Shown here: in pieces, positions 33,286 through 42,989 of the stretch
How positions within the stretch are numbered: the stretch's first letter is position 1
Layout: every line of letters begins with the position of its first letter
Assembly: GCF_900104595.1 (NCBI RefSeq)
Contig: NZ_FNVY01000003.1
Coordinates: forward strand, 248,001 to 312,000
Source of the DNA: Enterococcus timonensis
GTDB taxonomy: Bacteria; Bacillota; Bacilli; Lactobacillales; Enterococcaceae
Reading direction: 5' to 3'
Length of the DNA: 64,000 nt
Translations under genes and position numbers: made by a program
The notes under the pieces: model-generated
Database searches by the model: none
What the model saw: only the letters and a program-made list of their open reading frames with translations
What the model was told of the DNA's origin: nothing

Positions 33286-35505
33286 ATGATTGAAGTGAAT
33301 CAAGCGTTAGAGTTTCACATAAAAAATAGTAAGGTCAGTTATATATTTCGAGTAATGGAAAAAACCGGAATCTTAGAACATTTATATTTTGGAGCAGCTA
33401 TTGCTTCAGAGAAAAGTTATTTGTATTTAGTTGAGCGAGAATTACGTACGGGAAATAATCTACTGACAGGGGATTATACGTCGTCGTTGGAACATATTAA
33501 ACAGGAATTTCCAGTCTATGGCACTACTGATTTTCGTTATCCGGCGATTTCCGTTAAATATCCTGCTGGTGACACAATTAGTCATTTTCGTTATCAAAGT
33601 CATCGCATTATAGCAGGTAAAGAAAAAATTTCTGGTCTTCCACAAACATTTGGAAAAAAAGAAAATTGTGAAACGCTGATTGTCCAATTGCAAGATCAAT
33701 ACTCAAAGCTAGTATTGGAACTTTTTTATACTATTTTTACTGATAGTGCAAGTATTATTCGCTCGGCACAGATTAAAAATAACGGCAGTGAAACTTTTCA
33801 AATAGAACAGCTAGCTAGTGCTTCGTTTGATTTACCGGATAATGATTATGAGCTTGTTCATTTAACAGGAGCCTGGGCTCGAGAAACACACATTGAAAGG
33901 AAACAACTTTTTACTGGAAGGCAAGAAATTTCTTCTACAAGAGGTGCTTCCAGTCATATTCACAATCCGTTTATGGCTTTGTGTCGTCCAAATACGACTG
34001 AACTATTAGGAGAAGTATATGGATTTAGTTTAATTTATAGTGGGAATTTTTCGGCTCAAGTTGAAGTAGATACATACCATGTATCTCGCTGTCAAATTGG
34101 AATAAATCCTTTTCAATTTCAATGGCAGTTAGCTCCAGGGACAAGTTTTCATAGTCCGGAAGCTGTTTTGACTTTTACAAAAAAAGGTTTAAATGGCATG
34201 AGTCAAAACTTCCATGATTTATTTCGCAATCATCTCATCAATCAAAAATGGGTAAAGAAGGAGCGACCAATTCTAGTGAATAATTGGGAAGCAACCTACT
34301 TTGATTTTACGGAAGAAAAAATTCTTCGACTAGCACAATCCGCTAAAGAATGCGGGATAGAAATGTTAGTTTTAGACGACGGATGGTTTAAAGGACGCAA
34401 TAATGATGAGACTAGTTTAGGAAACTGGCAAGTTGATGAAAAAAAAATCCCCAATGGATTGCCTAATCTCTCGGAAAAAATTCATCAGGTCGGTTTGAAG
34501 TTCGGATTATGGTTCGAACCGGAAATGATTTCTAGTGATACACCGCTTTTTCAAAAAAATCCTGAGTATCGTCTAGGACAAAGTCAAAAAAATATTTCTC
34601 ACGGCCGTAACCAATATGTTTTAGATTTTAGTAATCCTGAAGTTGTGGAAACTATTTTTCAACAAATGGCTGCAATTTTATCAACGGTTGAAATTGAATA
34701 TGTGAAATGGGATATGAATCGTTATATCTCAGAAGCTTACTCCTCGTTTTTGTCAAAAGAACAACAAGGCGAAGTGTTTCACCGGTATATTTTAGGTGTG
34801 TATAATCTTTACGAAAAAATTTTGACAAAATTTCCTGATTTACTTATTGAATCTTGCGCTGGTGGTGGGGGACGGTTTGATCCGGGTCTTTTATATTATG
34901 CACCGCAGACTTGGGCTAGCGATGATACGGATGCTGTTGAACGGTTGAAAATTCAAAGTGGCGCTTCAATGGTTTATCCTCTGTCAACGATTGGCGGTCA
35001 TATTTCGGCAGTTCCTAATCATCAAGTAGGCCGAACGACTACTTTAAAAATGCGCGGGGACGTAGCTTTATTTTCAACATTTGGCTATGAATTGGATTTG
35101 AATCAATTAAACGCTGCAGAAAAACAAGAAATTGCCCAACAAATTCAAACCTATCATAAATATTCTTCGTTGATCCAAACGGGAGATTTCTACCAATTAG
35201 CTTGCGAAACTAACCAAGTTGCTTGGTTAGTAGTCTCTAAAAATAAGCAAGAAGCGCTTGTAGGATTCTATCAAATATTAGCCCAACCTAATCAACCCTA
35301 TGTCCGCTTAAAATTAACTGGGTTGGCTAAGGATACATCCTATCAAGTAAATGGCGAAAAATTGCGCACAAGTAGTAGTTTAGAAAACATCGGACTAATT
35401 TTGAACGAAAATTATACCGATCGAACGAAAGAATATTGGACGCGCCAACAACAACATGATTTTTCCAGTCGTATTTTTCATCTTCAACAAATGCAACCTG
35501 AATAG
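33286..35505 (+). CDS. GH36 alpha-galactosidase
   Basis: A 739-residue family 36 enzyme. It has an N-terminal beta-sandwich, then the barrel with LVLDDGWFKGRN, GLKFGLWFEPEMIS, nucleophile Asp476 in YVKWDMNR, SCAGGGGRFDPG, and the acid/base Asp546 in WASDDTDAVER. Length and motifs match bacterial alpha-galactosidases. There is no signal peptide. Xyloglucan side chains carry beta-galactose, so this enzyme either serves a different alpha-galactoside taken up by the same importer or has unusual specificity. AGAAAGGA precedes the ATG. Confidence 0.93.
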   Translation: MIEVNQALEFHIKNSKVSYIFRVMEKTGILEHLYFGAAIASEKSYLYLVERELRTGNNLLTGDYTSSLEHIKQEFPVYGTTDFRYPAISVKYPAGDTISHFRYQSHRIIAGKEKISGLPQTFGKKENCETLIVQLQDQYSKLVLELFYTIFTDSASIIRSAQIKNNGSETFQIEQLASASFDLPDNDYELVHLTGAWARETHIERKQLFTGRQEISSTRGASSHIHNPFMALCRPNTTELLGEVYGFSLIYSGNFSAQVEVDTYHVSRCQIGINPFQFQWQLAPGTSFHSPEAVLTFTKKGLNGMSQNFHDLFRNHLINQKWVKKERPILVNNWEATYFDFTEEKILRLAQSAKECGIEMLVLDDGWFKGRNNDETSLGNWQVDEKKIPNGLPNLSEKIHQVGLKFGLWFEPEMISSDTPLFQKNPEYRLGQSQKNISHGRNQYVLDFSNPEVVETIFQQMAAILSTVEIEYVKWDMNRYISEAYSSFLSKEQQGEVFHRYILGVYNLYEKILTKFPDLLIESCAGGGGRFDPGLLYYAPQTWASDDTDAVERLKIQSGASMVYPLSTIGGHISAVPNHQVGRTTTLKMRGDVALFSTFGYELDLNQLNAAEKQEIAQQIQTYHKYSSLIQTGDFYQLACETNQVAWLVVSKNKQEALVGFYQILAQPNQPYVRLKLTGLAKDTSYQVNGEKLRTSSSLENIGLILNENYTDRTKEYWTRQQQHDFSSRIFHLQQMQPE

Positions 35506-35514
35506 GAGAACAAA

Positions 35515-36978
35515 ATGCTTTCAATTAATGAAATAAAAAAAATTGCGCAAGCAGGTCCTTTTCAACCAAATTGGTCGAGTTTGCAACAATTTCAAATGCC
35601 AATCTGGTTTCAACAAGCAAAATTCGGTATTTTTGTTCATTGGGGCTTGTACAGTGTGCCAGCCTTTAACAACGAATGGTACTCAAGAAATATGTATATC
35701 AAAGATTCTCCAGAATATCTTCATCATCGCCAAACGTTTGGAATGCAAGATGAGTTTGGCTATCAAGATTTTATTCCTTTATTTACAGCAGAAAAATTTA
35801 ACGCTGACGCATGGGGGAAGCTGTTTAAAGAAACTGGAGCTGAATATGTTTTTCCGGTAGCCGAACATCATGATGGATTTCAAATGTATCAAAGTGAGCT
35901 TTCAGATTTTAATAGTTTTAAAATGGGGCCAAAAAAAGATATTTTAGGTGAACTAAAAACAGCTTTTCAAAAGTTAGATTTACATTTTTGTACTTCTTCA
36001 CATCGAGCGGAACATTGGTTTTTTATGGGCCATGGCAAAGAATTTCCTAGCGATGTTCACGAGCCGCTAAAAAAAGGAGATTTTTACTGGCCTGCTCAAA
36101 CAGAACCGGATAATCAAGATTTATTTAGTCATCCCTATCCTACCCAAGAATATTTGGACGATTGGCTACAGCGTACGGTAGAAATAATTGAAAACTATCA
36201 ACCAGAAATTTTATATTTTGACTGGTGGATTCAGCATGATGCTTTTAAAGAATACCTACAAATTTTAACAGCCTTTTACTATAATCGTGGATTATCTTGG
36301 GGAAAAAAGGTAGCCATTTGTTACAAGCATGATGCTTTGATGTTTGGCTGCGGTATTGTAGAAATAGAACGGGGAAAATTTAAAGATGCCCAACCTTTCT
36401 ATTGGCAAACTGATACGGCAATCGCTCATAATTCTTGGTCTTACACAACGAATTTACAGTACAAAACGCCTAAAGAAATTATTCAAACTTTAATTGAAGC
36501 TGTTAGTAAGAATGGCAACTTATTATTGAATGTGGGACCTAAAGCCGATGGGAGTTTCGCTACTGAAGATTTACAAATTATGAAAACAATTGGTGAGTGG
36601 CTAAAAATAAATGGTAGTGGGATTTATCACAGCAAATGCTGGCGGAAAGCAGGAGAAGGACCTACCGAAATTCTTGAGGGAAAATTTTCAGAAGGTCAAG
36701 GAGAATATGTCGTTGGAGATATTCGCTATACGGTCGCTGAAGAGTGTATTTTTGCTTTTGTAATGGCTCCATTTTTAGAAAATCATTTTATTTTAAAGAA
36801 TCTGCGCGTTATGCAAAATCCAAATAGCGCTACTTTTCACGGTATTATTGAAGAAGTTGTTTCCTTAGATTCGCAAGTAGAAATTTTGCGCTGGGATAAT
36901 CAGGAGGATGGTCTTCATATTGAAACAAAAAAAATTACCCAAGATTTACCAATTACATTTAAAATTAAGGTGAAATAA
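35515..36978 (+). CDS. GH29 alpha-L-fucosidase
   Basis: A 487-residue family 29 enzyme. Signatures are FGIFVHWGLYSVPAF, YVFPVAEHHDGFQMY, and the nucleophile Asp236 in ILYFDWW. NLLLNVGPKADGSFATED marks the end of the barrel, followed by a short beta domain. There is no signal peptide, so fucose would be removed after import. Alpha-fucose caps galactose in fucogalacto-xyloglucan, and also occurs in host glycans. The gene sits 9 bp after GH36, with AGGAG at the start. Confidence 0.92.
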   Translation: MLSINEIKKIAQAGPFQPNWSSLQQFQMPIWFQQAKFGIFVHWGLYSVPAFNNEWYSRNMYIKDSPEYLHHRQTFGMQDEFGYQDFIPLFTAEKFNADAWGKLFKETGAEYVFPVAEHHDGFQMYQSELSDFNSFKMGPKKDILGELKTAFQKLDLHFCTSSHRAEHWFFMGHGKEFPSDVHEPLKKGDFYWPAQTEPDNQDLFSHPYPTQEYLDDWLQRTVEIIENYQPEILYFDWWIQHDAFKEYLQILTAFYYNRGLSWGKKVAICYKHDALMFGCGIVEIERGKFKDAQPFYWQTDTAIAHNSWSYTTNLQYKTPKEIIQTLIEAVSKNGNLLLNVGPKADGSFATEDLQIMKTIGEWLKINGSGIYHSKCWRKAGEGPTEILEGKFSEGQGEYVVGDIRYTVAEECIFAFVMAPFLENHFILKNLRVMQNPNSATFHGIIEEVVSLDSQVEILRWDNQEDGLHIETKKITQDLPITFKIKVK

Positions 36979-36980
36979 AA

Positions 36981-37778
36981 ATGATATATAAAAAAATTAC
37001 TTTACCAAAATCTAGCGGGCAACTCACTTTTTACGGATTAGATAACTCAGCCGAAATTGATAATCAGCGGATTCGACCACTGATTATCATTTGTCCTGGT
37101 GGTGGTTATGCGTATCTTTCTGACCGGGAAGCCGAGCCGGTGGCAATAAAAATGTTGAGTCTAGGTTTTCAAACCGCGGTTTTACAGTATAGCATCAAGC
37201 CAGAAATTTTTCCGACATCCTTGCGCCAGTTGGCAGAGGCTGTCATGTTTTTGCGAGAAAAAGGTTCAGCGTGGCATATTGATTCTCAAAAAATCGTCGT
37301 TGCAGGTTTTTCCGCGGGGGGACACTTGGCAGCAAGCCTTGGCGTTTTTTGGCAAGAAAAAATATTAGCGGATATGGGTGAGGCTAAATTAATGCGGCCA
37401 GATGGTTTATTACTAGCTTATCCTGTTATCACAGCGCATGAATTTGCCCACCGAGAATCAATCGAGAATGTTTCCGGAAAGTCTTTAGAATCAGCGGAAA
37501 ATCAATTTTCTTTAGAAGATTTTGTTACTTCAAGCACACCGAAAAGTTTTATTTGGCATACGATAGAAGATGATCTTGTACCGCCAGAAAATTCTTTGCT
37601 TTTTGCTCAGGCGTTGCAAAAGGTGAAAGTTCCTTACGAATTACATCTTTTTCCTCGCGGAGGTCATGGATTGAGCCTAGCTAGTCAAGAAACACAAATT
37701 AACGGCGGATACGGATTAGTGGACGAAGTTTCAATTTGGCCGGAACTTTTTGCTCGTTGGGTGGAAAATAATCTTTAA
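36981..37778 (+). CDS. alpha/beta-hydrolase esterase (probable carbohydrate acetyl esterase)
   Basis: A 265-residue esterase of the small alpha/beta-hydrolase type: oxyanion motif IICPGGGYAYLSDREAEP, nucleophile in VAGFSAGGHLAA, an acid near IEDDLVPP, and the catalytic His in FPRGGHGLSLA. Such proteins in glycosidase loci usually remove acetyl groups from oligosaccharides; that specificity is inferred from context. It is cytoplasmic, follows GH29 by 2 bp, and is the last gene of the locus. Confidence 0.85.
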   Translation: MIYKKITLPKSSGQLTFYGLDNSAEIDNQRIRPLIIICPGGGYAYLSDREAEPVAIKMLSLGFQTAVLQYSIKPEIFPTSLRQLAEAVMFLREKGSAWHIDSQKIVVAGFSAGGHLAASLGVFWQEKILADMGEAKLMRPDGLLLAYPVITAHEFAHRESIENVSGKSLESAENQFSLEDFVTSSTPKSFIWHTIEDDLVPPENSLLFAQALQKVKVPYELHLFPRGGHGLSLASQETQINGGYGLVDEVSIWPELFARWVENNL

Positions 37779-37813
37779 AACTACAGGAAACTAGTTATTC
37801 CAATTCACTTCTT

Positions 37814-37859
37814 TAAAAAAATATCCGCCGACGCTCCATCTTCAGGCGGATATTTTTTT
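37814..37859 (+). terminator. terminator of the glycosidase locus
   Basis: ATATCCGCC pairs with GGCGGATAT around a 15-nt loop, followed by a T run. Confidence 0.9.
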
Positions 37860-37904
37860 GCTAGTAACTATGATAGAATGGGTAGTATTAAAGGAGGAGA
37901 GAAA

Positions 37905-39662
37905 ATGTTTTTAGATTTTTTGCAGCTGACGTTTTTATTTGGAATTGGGATAATAGTCACTAGTGTTATTGGATTTATTTTTTTCAAAGGGAAAAATAAA
38001 AAAGATGTTGTGATTTTAACGGTGATTGAATTACTGGTTTTAGCTATTGTTTGTTATTTTATTTTACCGGATAAAACTTTGTCAGGCTTATTACAGACAA
38101 ATTTAATTGGTGCGATGATTAATGCCGGCTTGTTATTGTTGATTTGGCAAGCAACGGCTAACCGTCAGGAAAAAAGTATTACTCGCAATGTACCGGCTCT
38201 GATGTTGGGCGCAACGGTGGTGGCGTTTTTGGGATTGCTTTTGGTAAGCTTTATTATGAGTTTTACTAGTGTTGATGAAGTATATAGCACGATTCCTTTA
38301 AAAACTTCTGAAAAAAGTGAAGTCTTGGCCTCGACGGATGAAACGCCAATCGCCATTGCGCCAGACACGGCGAAACGCAAAATGCTTCAACAATTTTCAG
38401 TCATTGAAAATTCTAATATGTTCTCACTTGACGGCATCACCGCCCAATTAATCGATGGGAAATATGTGTACGTGGCTACGGTTGAGTTCAATGGATTTTT
38501 CAAATGGTTAAAATTAAAAGAAGTGCCAGGTTATTTTATGATTTCGGCAACCGACGTAAACGCCCAGCCAGAATTTATTAAAAAACCAATCAAATATTCT
38601 CCTAATGCTTACTTTAGCCAAGATGCTGGGCGGAAAATTTATGCGGCATTTCCGAACTTTGCTTCCACCGGCACGATTAATTTAGAAATCGATGACGAGG
38701 GCAATCCGTTTTACGTCCAAACATTGTATAAAGAATACGGTGTGTCCGGCAAAATGCATTATGATGAATTTAAAACGGCTGTCTTAAATGCGCAAACCGG
38801 TGAAGTGAAATTATACGACGCCAAAGATGCGCCAGAATTTATTTCAGCGCCAATTACTAGCTCAGCGGCCGATAGTATGAATACGTATTTTGGTCGTTAC
38901 AGTGAAGGTTGGTGGAATCAATCGCTTTTTGGTTCCAAGAAAAATGTTAAATTCCCCACAGAAAATGGCGTATACGCATCTGGCCGAATTACGCCACTCC
39001 TTTCTAAAGCCGGCGAATTATTATATTTCACCGATTTTACTTCAGAAGATGATAATCAAGATTCAGCACTAGGATATTCTCTGATGAACGCCCGGACTGG
39101 TGAATTGACTTACTATCGGGACGAAGGTGTTGGTTTGATGGATTCAGATGGCGCCATTTCTATTGCAGAAAAAATTTATCCTGAGAAAAAATGGGAAGCC
39201 GAGATGCCGATTTTATATAATATTGACGGCGTGCCGACTTGGATTATTTCTCTTTTAGATAGTAAAGGGATTTTCAAAAAATATGTCTACGTGAACGCGG
39301 TTAATAATGATATGGTGATTGACGGCGACACCGCCCAGGCGACGCTAGATAGTTATCGGGTGGAGTTGGCCACAAGCGGCAGCAACAATGAAAATACCGA
39401 GACGGCTGACTTAACGGATATTACGGGCACGGTTTTGCGGGTGCAAGTTTTGAGTGATAGTAAAACTACCACGGCTAGCTTTATTTTGGAAAATGATCAA
39501 ATGATTTACACGATCAATGTCACGAATAATCCCATGGCGCTATTTTTACAAGTTGGCGATCAGGTAAGTTTCCAGGCGAACCTTAGCCAAAATCAAAAAA
39601 TTACTACGGTCCAACAGTTAACGATTGAAGGACTTGATAATATGGAAAGTCCCGCTGAATAA
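37905..39662 (+). CDS. membrane-anchored protein with large extracytoplasmic domain, unknown
   Basis: A 585-residue protein. Four hydrophobic helices occupy residues 1-130. A long soluble region of about 440 residues follows; two stretches mention pairs like NAQTGEVKLYDAKDAPEF and NARTGELTYYRDEGVG, suggesting an internal repeat of a PepSY-like beta unit. The last 80 residues (DITGTVLRVQVL to VQQLTIEG) look like a small beta-barrel. I do not recognise a named family. GGAGG sets the start at ATG 37905. A TATGAT at 37869-37874 could be the -10 box. Confidence 0.7.
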   Translation: MFLDFLQLTFLFGIGIIVTSVIGFIFFKGKNKKDVVILTVIELLVLAIVCYFILPDKTLSGLLQTNLIGAMINAGLLLLIWQATANRQEKSITRNVPALMLGATVVAFLGLLLVSFIMSFTSVDEVYSTIPLKTSEKSEVLASTDETPIAIAPDTAKRKMLQQFSVIENSNMFSLDGITAQLIDGKYVYVATVEFNGFFKWLKLKEVPGYFMISATDVNAQPEFIKKPIKYSPNAYFSQDAGRKIYAAFPNFASTGTINLEIDDEGNPFYVQTLYKEYGVSGKMHYDEFKTAVLNAQTGEVKLYDAKDAPEFISAPITSSAADSMNTYFGRYSEGWWNQSLFGSKKNVKFPTENGVYASGRITPLLSKAGELLYFTDFTSEDDNQDSALGYSLMNARTGELTYYRDEGVGLMDSDGAISIAEKIYPEKKWEAEMPILYNIDGVPTWIISLLDSKGIFKKYVYVNAVNNDMVIDGDTAQATLDSYRVELATSGSNNENTETADLTDITGTVLRVQVLSDSKTTTASFILENDQMIYTINVTNNPMALFLQVGDQVSFQANLSQNQKITTVQQLTIEGLDNMESPAE

Positions 39663-39672
39663 ATTGTTTTAA

Positions 39673-39716
39673 AAATAAAAAAACGTTTCTCGGGTTTTCC
39701 GAGAAACGTTTTTTTA
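39673..39716. terminator. bidirectional terminator
   Basis: AAACGTTTCTCGG and CCGAGAAACGTTT form a perfect stem, with A and T tracts on both sides, between convergent genes. Confidence 0.93.
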
Positions 39717-39717
39717 T

Positions 39718-41502
39718 TTAAATGAATTTTTCTGATAAACACATAAATTCAGCGACATCTTTTTTCACTTGATCAATGCCAGCTTGCCAAAAATCTGGTT
39801 GGCTTAAATCAACGCCGAGATGTTTTTGAACTAAATCTTCTGTCGTCATGGCGGCCGTGTCTTGTAACAACGCAATGTAATCATCTTCAAAGCCGGCGCC
39901 TTTTTCATTTGCTAAACTGTAAATCCCTTGTGAGAACAAGTAACCAAAAGTGTAGGGGAAATTATAAAAAGCAACATCATCAATATAAAAATGTAATTTC
40001 GAACACCAGAAATGCGGATGGTTAGATTTTAATGCACCCGCGTAAGCTTCTTCTTGGGCATCGGTCATCATTTTTGTAATTTGAGAAGCCGGAACGAGGC
40101 CTTTTTGGCGCGCGGCATAAAAATTATTTTCAAAAATAAAACGGGCGTGAATATTCATAAACATGGCGATGGCATTTTGCATTTTAGTATCTAGTAAATT
40201 GATTTTTTCTTCGTCAGTTGCAGCCGTTTTTAAAGCGGCATCGCCAACAATTAATTCAGCAAAAGTCGAAGCCGTTTCCGCGACATTCATGGCATAATTA
40301 CGGTTCAAACTTGGCAAATCCCACATGACACTAGAGTGAAAGGCGTGGCCTAATTCATGAGCCAAAGTGGCCACTTCATTAATGGAACCACCGTATGTCA
40401 TAAAAATCCGCGACTCATGGGTTTCAGGCAAACTCGTGCAATAACCGCCGGGCCGTTTGCCAGGGCGATCTTCAGCTTCAATCCAACTTTTTTCAAAAGC
40501 GACTTGAGCAAAGTCGGCCATTTTTGGAGAAAATTTACGGAAATTCTCTAAAATAAACGCAGCACCTTCATCAAATGAATAGCGTTTTTCACTTAAATCG
40601 CCTAAAATAATTGGCGCATCTTGGTCGAACCAGTCGATTTTTTCTTTTCCTAATAATTGAGCTTTGCGATTTAAAAAGTCGACAAAAGGCCGCTTGTTGT
40701 CAGAAATCACTTGCCACATTGTTTTTAAAGTTTCTCCTTGCAGGCGATTGCCCTCCAAAGCAGCATCTAAAAAATGTTTCCGGTCATGAAATTGGTAATC
40801 AGTTAAACGAAATCCGTCCAAGTGATTCAACGTATCGGCAAATAAACTTTCTTTTTCCCCCCAGATTTTTTCCCAGCTAGCAAAAAGAGTTGCTCGAACC
40901 TTTTCATCAGGATCTGACATCATCCGATTGAACGCTTGACCGGCTGATAATTTTTCGCCGTCAAAAGGAATTTCAATTGTGGAAACTAACGTGTCGTAGT
41001 GCTCACTCCAAGCATTTAGACCGTCAATCGTTAAATGACTAAGTAAATTTTCTTCGTCTTCTGATAATAAACGATTTCCGTCTCGGCGTTTTTCATTTAA
41101 AGCAAAAGCTACCGGCGCAAATGAATCTTCAGCCATTAATTTTCCCCAAGCGGCATCATTCATGGCGGCGAGTTTTTTTCCAAGTAAAGTATCAGGTACG
41201 GAAAGTAACGGAATCAAAGTCATCAGCTGCCCTTGGAGCGCCTTAGCTTTTTCATCATAAATATTGTCAGAATTTAAAGCCGTAATAAAACTACTTGCTT
41301 GGCTTAAACCATTATCAATTGTTTCTTGTAAATCTAAAATTTTCGAAAGTTCTTCTGGCTGATTTTCTTGATCGTAATTGTCGACTAACGTTTTAAAATC
41401 TGTAATTTGTTTTTTCAAAGTGGCTAATTTTTCTTGGAGGGTTGGAGAATCGGCTCCTCCTGTAAAAATAGTTGTTAAATCCCAATTTCCACTGTAAGTC
41501 AT
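39718..41502 (-). CDS. pepF: oligoendopeptidase F (M3 family)
   Basis: A cytoplasmic zinc metallopeptidase of 594 residues that degrades medium-sized peptides. The zinc motif HELGHAFHS sits near residue 380 in EVATLAHELGHAFHS, followed by ETASTFAELIVGD, which carries the third zinc ligand. The N-terminal region is helical, as in PepF. The start is ATG 41502, just after AAAGGTG; the longer reading from 41619 runs through an AT-rich stretch and has no ribosome site. Confidence 0.93.
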   Translation of the reverse strand: MTYSGNWDLTTIFTGGADSPTLQEKLATLKKQITDFKTLVDNYDQENQPEELSKILDLQETIDNGLSQASSFITALNSDNIYDEKAKALQGQLMTLIPLLSVPDTLLGKKLAAMNDAAWGKLMAEDSFAPVAFALNEKRRDGNRLLSEDEENLLSHLTIDGLNAWSEHYDTLVSTIEIPFDGEKLSAGQAFNRMMSDPDEKVRATLFASWEKIWGEKESLFADTLNHLDGFRLTDYQFHDRKHFLDAALEGNRLQGETLKTMWQVISDNKRPFVDFLNRKAQLLGKEKIDWFDQDAPIILGDLSEKRYSFDEGAAFILENFRKFSPKMADFAQVAFEKSWIEAEDRPGKRPGGYCTSLPETHESRIFMTYGGSINEVATLAHELGHAFHSSVMWDLPSLNRNYAMNVAETASTFAELIVGDAALKTAATDEEKINLLDTKMQNAIAMFMNIHARFIFENNFYAARQKGLVPASQITKMMTDAQEEAYAGALKSNHPHFWCSKLHFYIDDVAFYNFPYTFGYLFSQGIYSLANEKGAGFEDDYIALLQDTAAMTTEDLVQKHLGVDLSQPDFWQAGIDQVKKDVAEFMCLSEKFI

Positions 41503-41607
41503 TTCATCACACCTTTTCTTTTTTTTAATTAGTATAGCAAAGTCTTGTGTATTAAGCGAAATTTCGGTAGGATATCGATAGGATAAATGAAGGAAAGTGA
41601 GGTAGAT

Positions 41608-42108
41608 ATGAAAAAACATTTAAGAAGTGGTAATTTTTATTTAGGGTTAGCAATCGTTATGATGGCGATTTTGTTTTACTCTAGCTCGCAAACTTATCAG
41701 CAACAATCGCAAATCGGCTTATTAGAAAAACTCTTGCACAGTCAACCTTTTAAAGAAAGTTTGTCAAAAATCTCTTTTGATTACGCCGGTTCGGAAGTTT
41801 CCATCGCTAGCCAAGGATACTTTTCTTTTATCGAATTTTTTATTCGTAAATTAGCCCATTTCGGAACCTATTTTATTTTAGGCGCTAGTTTTTTTCTCGG
41901 ATTTATTCCCAGGTCGAAAATTTATTTTTTTACCGGACTATTATCGTGGCTGGCCGCTGCCGGTTACGCCGGGTTAGACGAGTTTCATCAAATGCTCACG
42001 GGCGGTCGAACGCCGCTATTTCAAGATGTTGCCTTAGACGCAGTTGGCGCATTGACAGGCGTTTTCATTGTAGCGCTCTTTCGATTTTTTTTCCGGCGCA
42101 AAAAGTAG
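41608..42108 (+). CDS. VanZ-family membrane protein
   Basis: A 166-residue protein with a hydrophobic N-terminal helix, an extracytoplasmic segment, and three closing helices. The VanZ signature is visible: RKLAHFGTYFILGASFFLGF, then GLDEFHQMLTGGRTPLFQDVALDAVGA. VanZ of Enterococcus gives low-level teicoplanin resistance; most chromosomal relatives have no known role. I chose ATG 41608 because GTGAGG is 6 bp upstream; the ATG at 41587 precedes it in frame. Confidence 0.85.
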   Translation: MKKHLRSGNFYLGLAIVMMAILFYSSSQTYQQQSQIGLLEKLLHSQPFKESLSKISFDYAGSEVSIASQGYFSFIEFFIRKLAHFGTYFILGASFFLGFIPRSKIYFFTGLLSWLAAAGYAGLDEFHQMLTGGRTPLFQDVALDAVGALTGVFIVALFRFFFRRKK

Positions 42109-42144
42109 TACACTATAGTTAGATTATTTTAAGGAGGAGTAAAA

Positions 42145-42867
42145 ATGTCAGGACATTCAAAATGGAATAATATTCAAGGACGTAAAAATGCACAAGATGC
42201 TAAGCGAGGGAAAATTTTCCAAAAATTATCGCGGGAAATTTATATGGCGGCTAAAGCCGGCGGACCCGATTTGGCCACGAATCCAGCATTACGACTTGTA
42301 GTAGATAAAGCCAAAGCGCAAAATATGCCCAATGATAATGTTGATCGGGCGATTAAAAAAGCCAGTTCAGCAGCCAACACAGAAAATTATGATGAAGTAG
42401 TTTACGAAGGATACGGACCAAACGGGGTGGCGATTTTAGTCCACGCCTTAACTGATAATCGCAATCGGACATCGACTAACGTCCACGTGGCTTTTTCAAG
42501 AAACGGCGGCGCACTAGGAGCAACTGGATCCGTAAGTTACATGTTCGATCGTAAAGGTTATATCGCTATTGAACGTGAAGGTTTGGATAAATCCGAAGAC
42601 GACATGTTTGAAGAAGTTTTAGAAGCCGGCGCGGAAGATTTACAAACCACACCAGAAGTTTTTGAAATTTACACCGAACCAGGCGACTTCACAGCCGTTC
42701 GCGATAAATTAGAAGAAGACGGCTATACTTTGGCCAACGCCGAACTTACGATGGTGCCACAAAATACAGTAGCAGTTCCTGAGGACAAACAAGAACAATT
42801 AGAACGTCTAATTGAAAAATTAGAAGACGACGATGATATCTCAGAAGTCTATACCTCAGCAGAATAA
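42145..42867 (+). CDS. yebC: YebC/PmpR-family protein
   Basis: A 240-residue cytoplasmic protein of the YebC/TACO1 family: [24 protein letters not shown] at the N-terminus is diagnostic (read as two blocks), followed by [13 protein letters not shown] and [19 protein letters not shown]. Members act as transcription regulators or, as shown more recently for some, assist ribosomes at proline-rich stretches. AAGGAGG lies before the ATG. Two hairpin repeats begin immediately after its stop codon. Confidence 0.95.
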   Translation: MSGHSKWNNIQGRKNAQDAKRGKIFQKLSREIYMAAKAGGPDLATNPALRLVVDKAKAQNMPNDNVDRAIKKASSAANTENYDEVVYEGYGPNGVAILVHALTDNRNRTSTNVHVAFSRNGGALGATGSVSYMFDRKGYIAIEREGLDKSEDDMFEEVLEAGAEDLQTTPEVFEIYTEPGDFTAVRDKLEEDGYTLANAELTMVPQNTVAVPEDKQEQLERLIEKLEDDDDISEVYTSAE

Positions 42868-42981
42868 GGATGTCTTTACGGTGGTTAACGACGTAGAGAA
42901 ATAGGAAAATTTAAAAAATCCCGTTTTTGGATTTTGAAAAATTTTATCTTTTCTCCTAGTCGTTACCGAAAAGACACCGTC
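42868..42981 (+). repeat. long imperfect hairpin element A
   Basis: A 114-bp element starting GGATGTCTTT and ending AAGACACCGTC, whose two halves are imperfect complements: CGGT..AACGAC and AGGAAAATTT on the left face AAAATTTTATCTT and GTCGTTACCG on the right. The element is homologous to element B at 42990. It does not end in a T run, so it is not an ordinary terminator on the plus strand. Confidence 0.75.
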
Positions 42982-42989
42982 AAAAAAAA

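Noticed and set aside
33286-35505. GH36 protein as the missing xyloglucan beta-galactosidase
   Set aside because: All recognised motifs are those of alpha-galactosidases, so a beta activity cannot be claimed from sequence.
17035-37778. Glycosidase locus as a mobile element
   Set aside because: No integrase, transposase, conjugation gene, tRNA-end duplication or attachment-site pair is visible at its borders.
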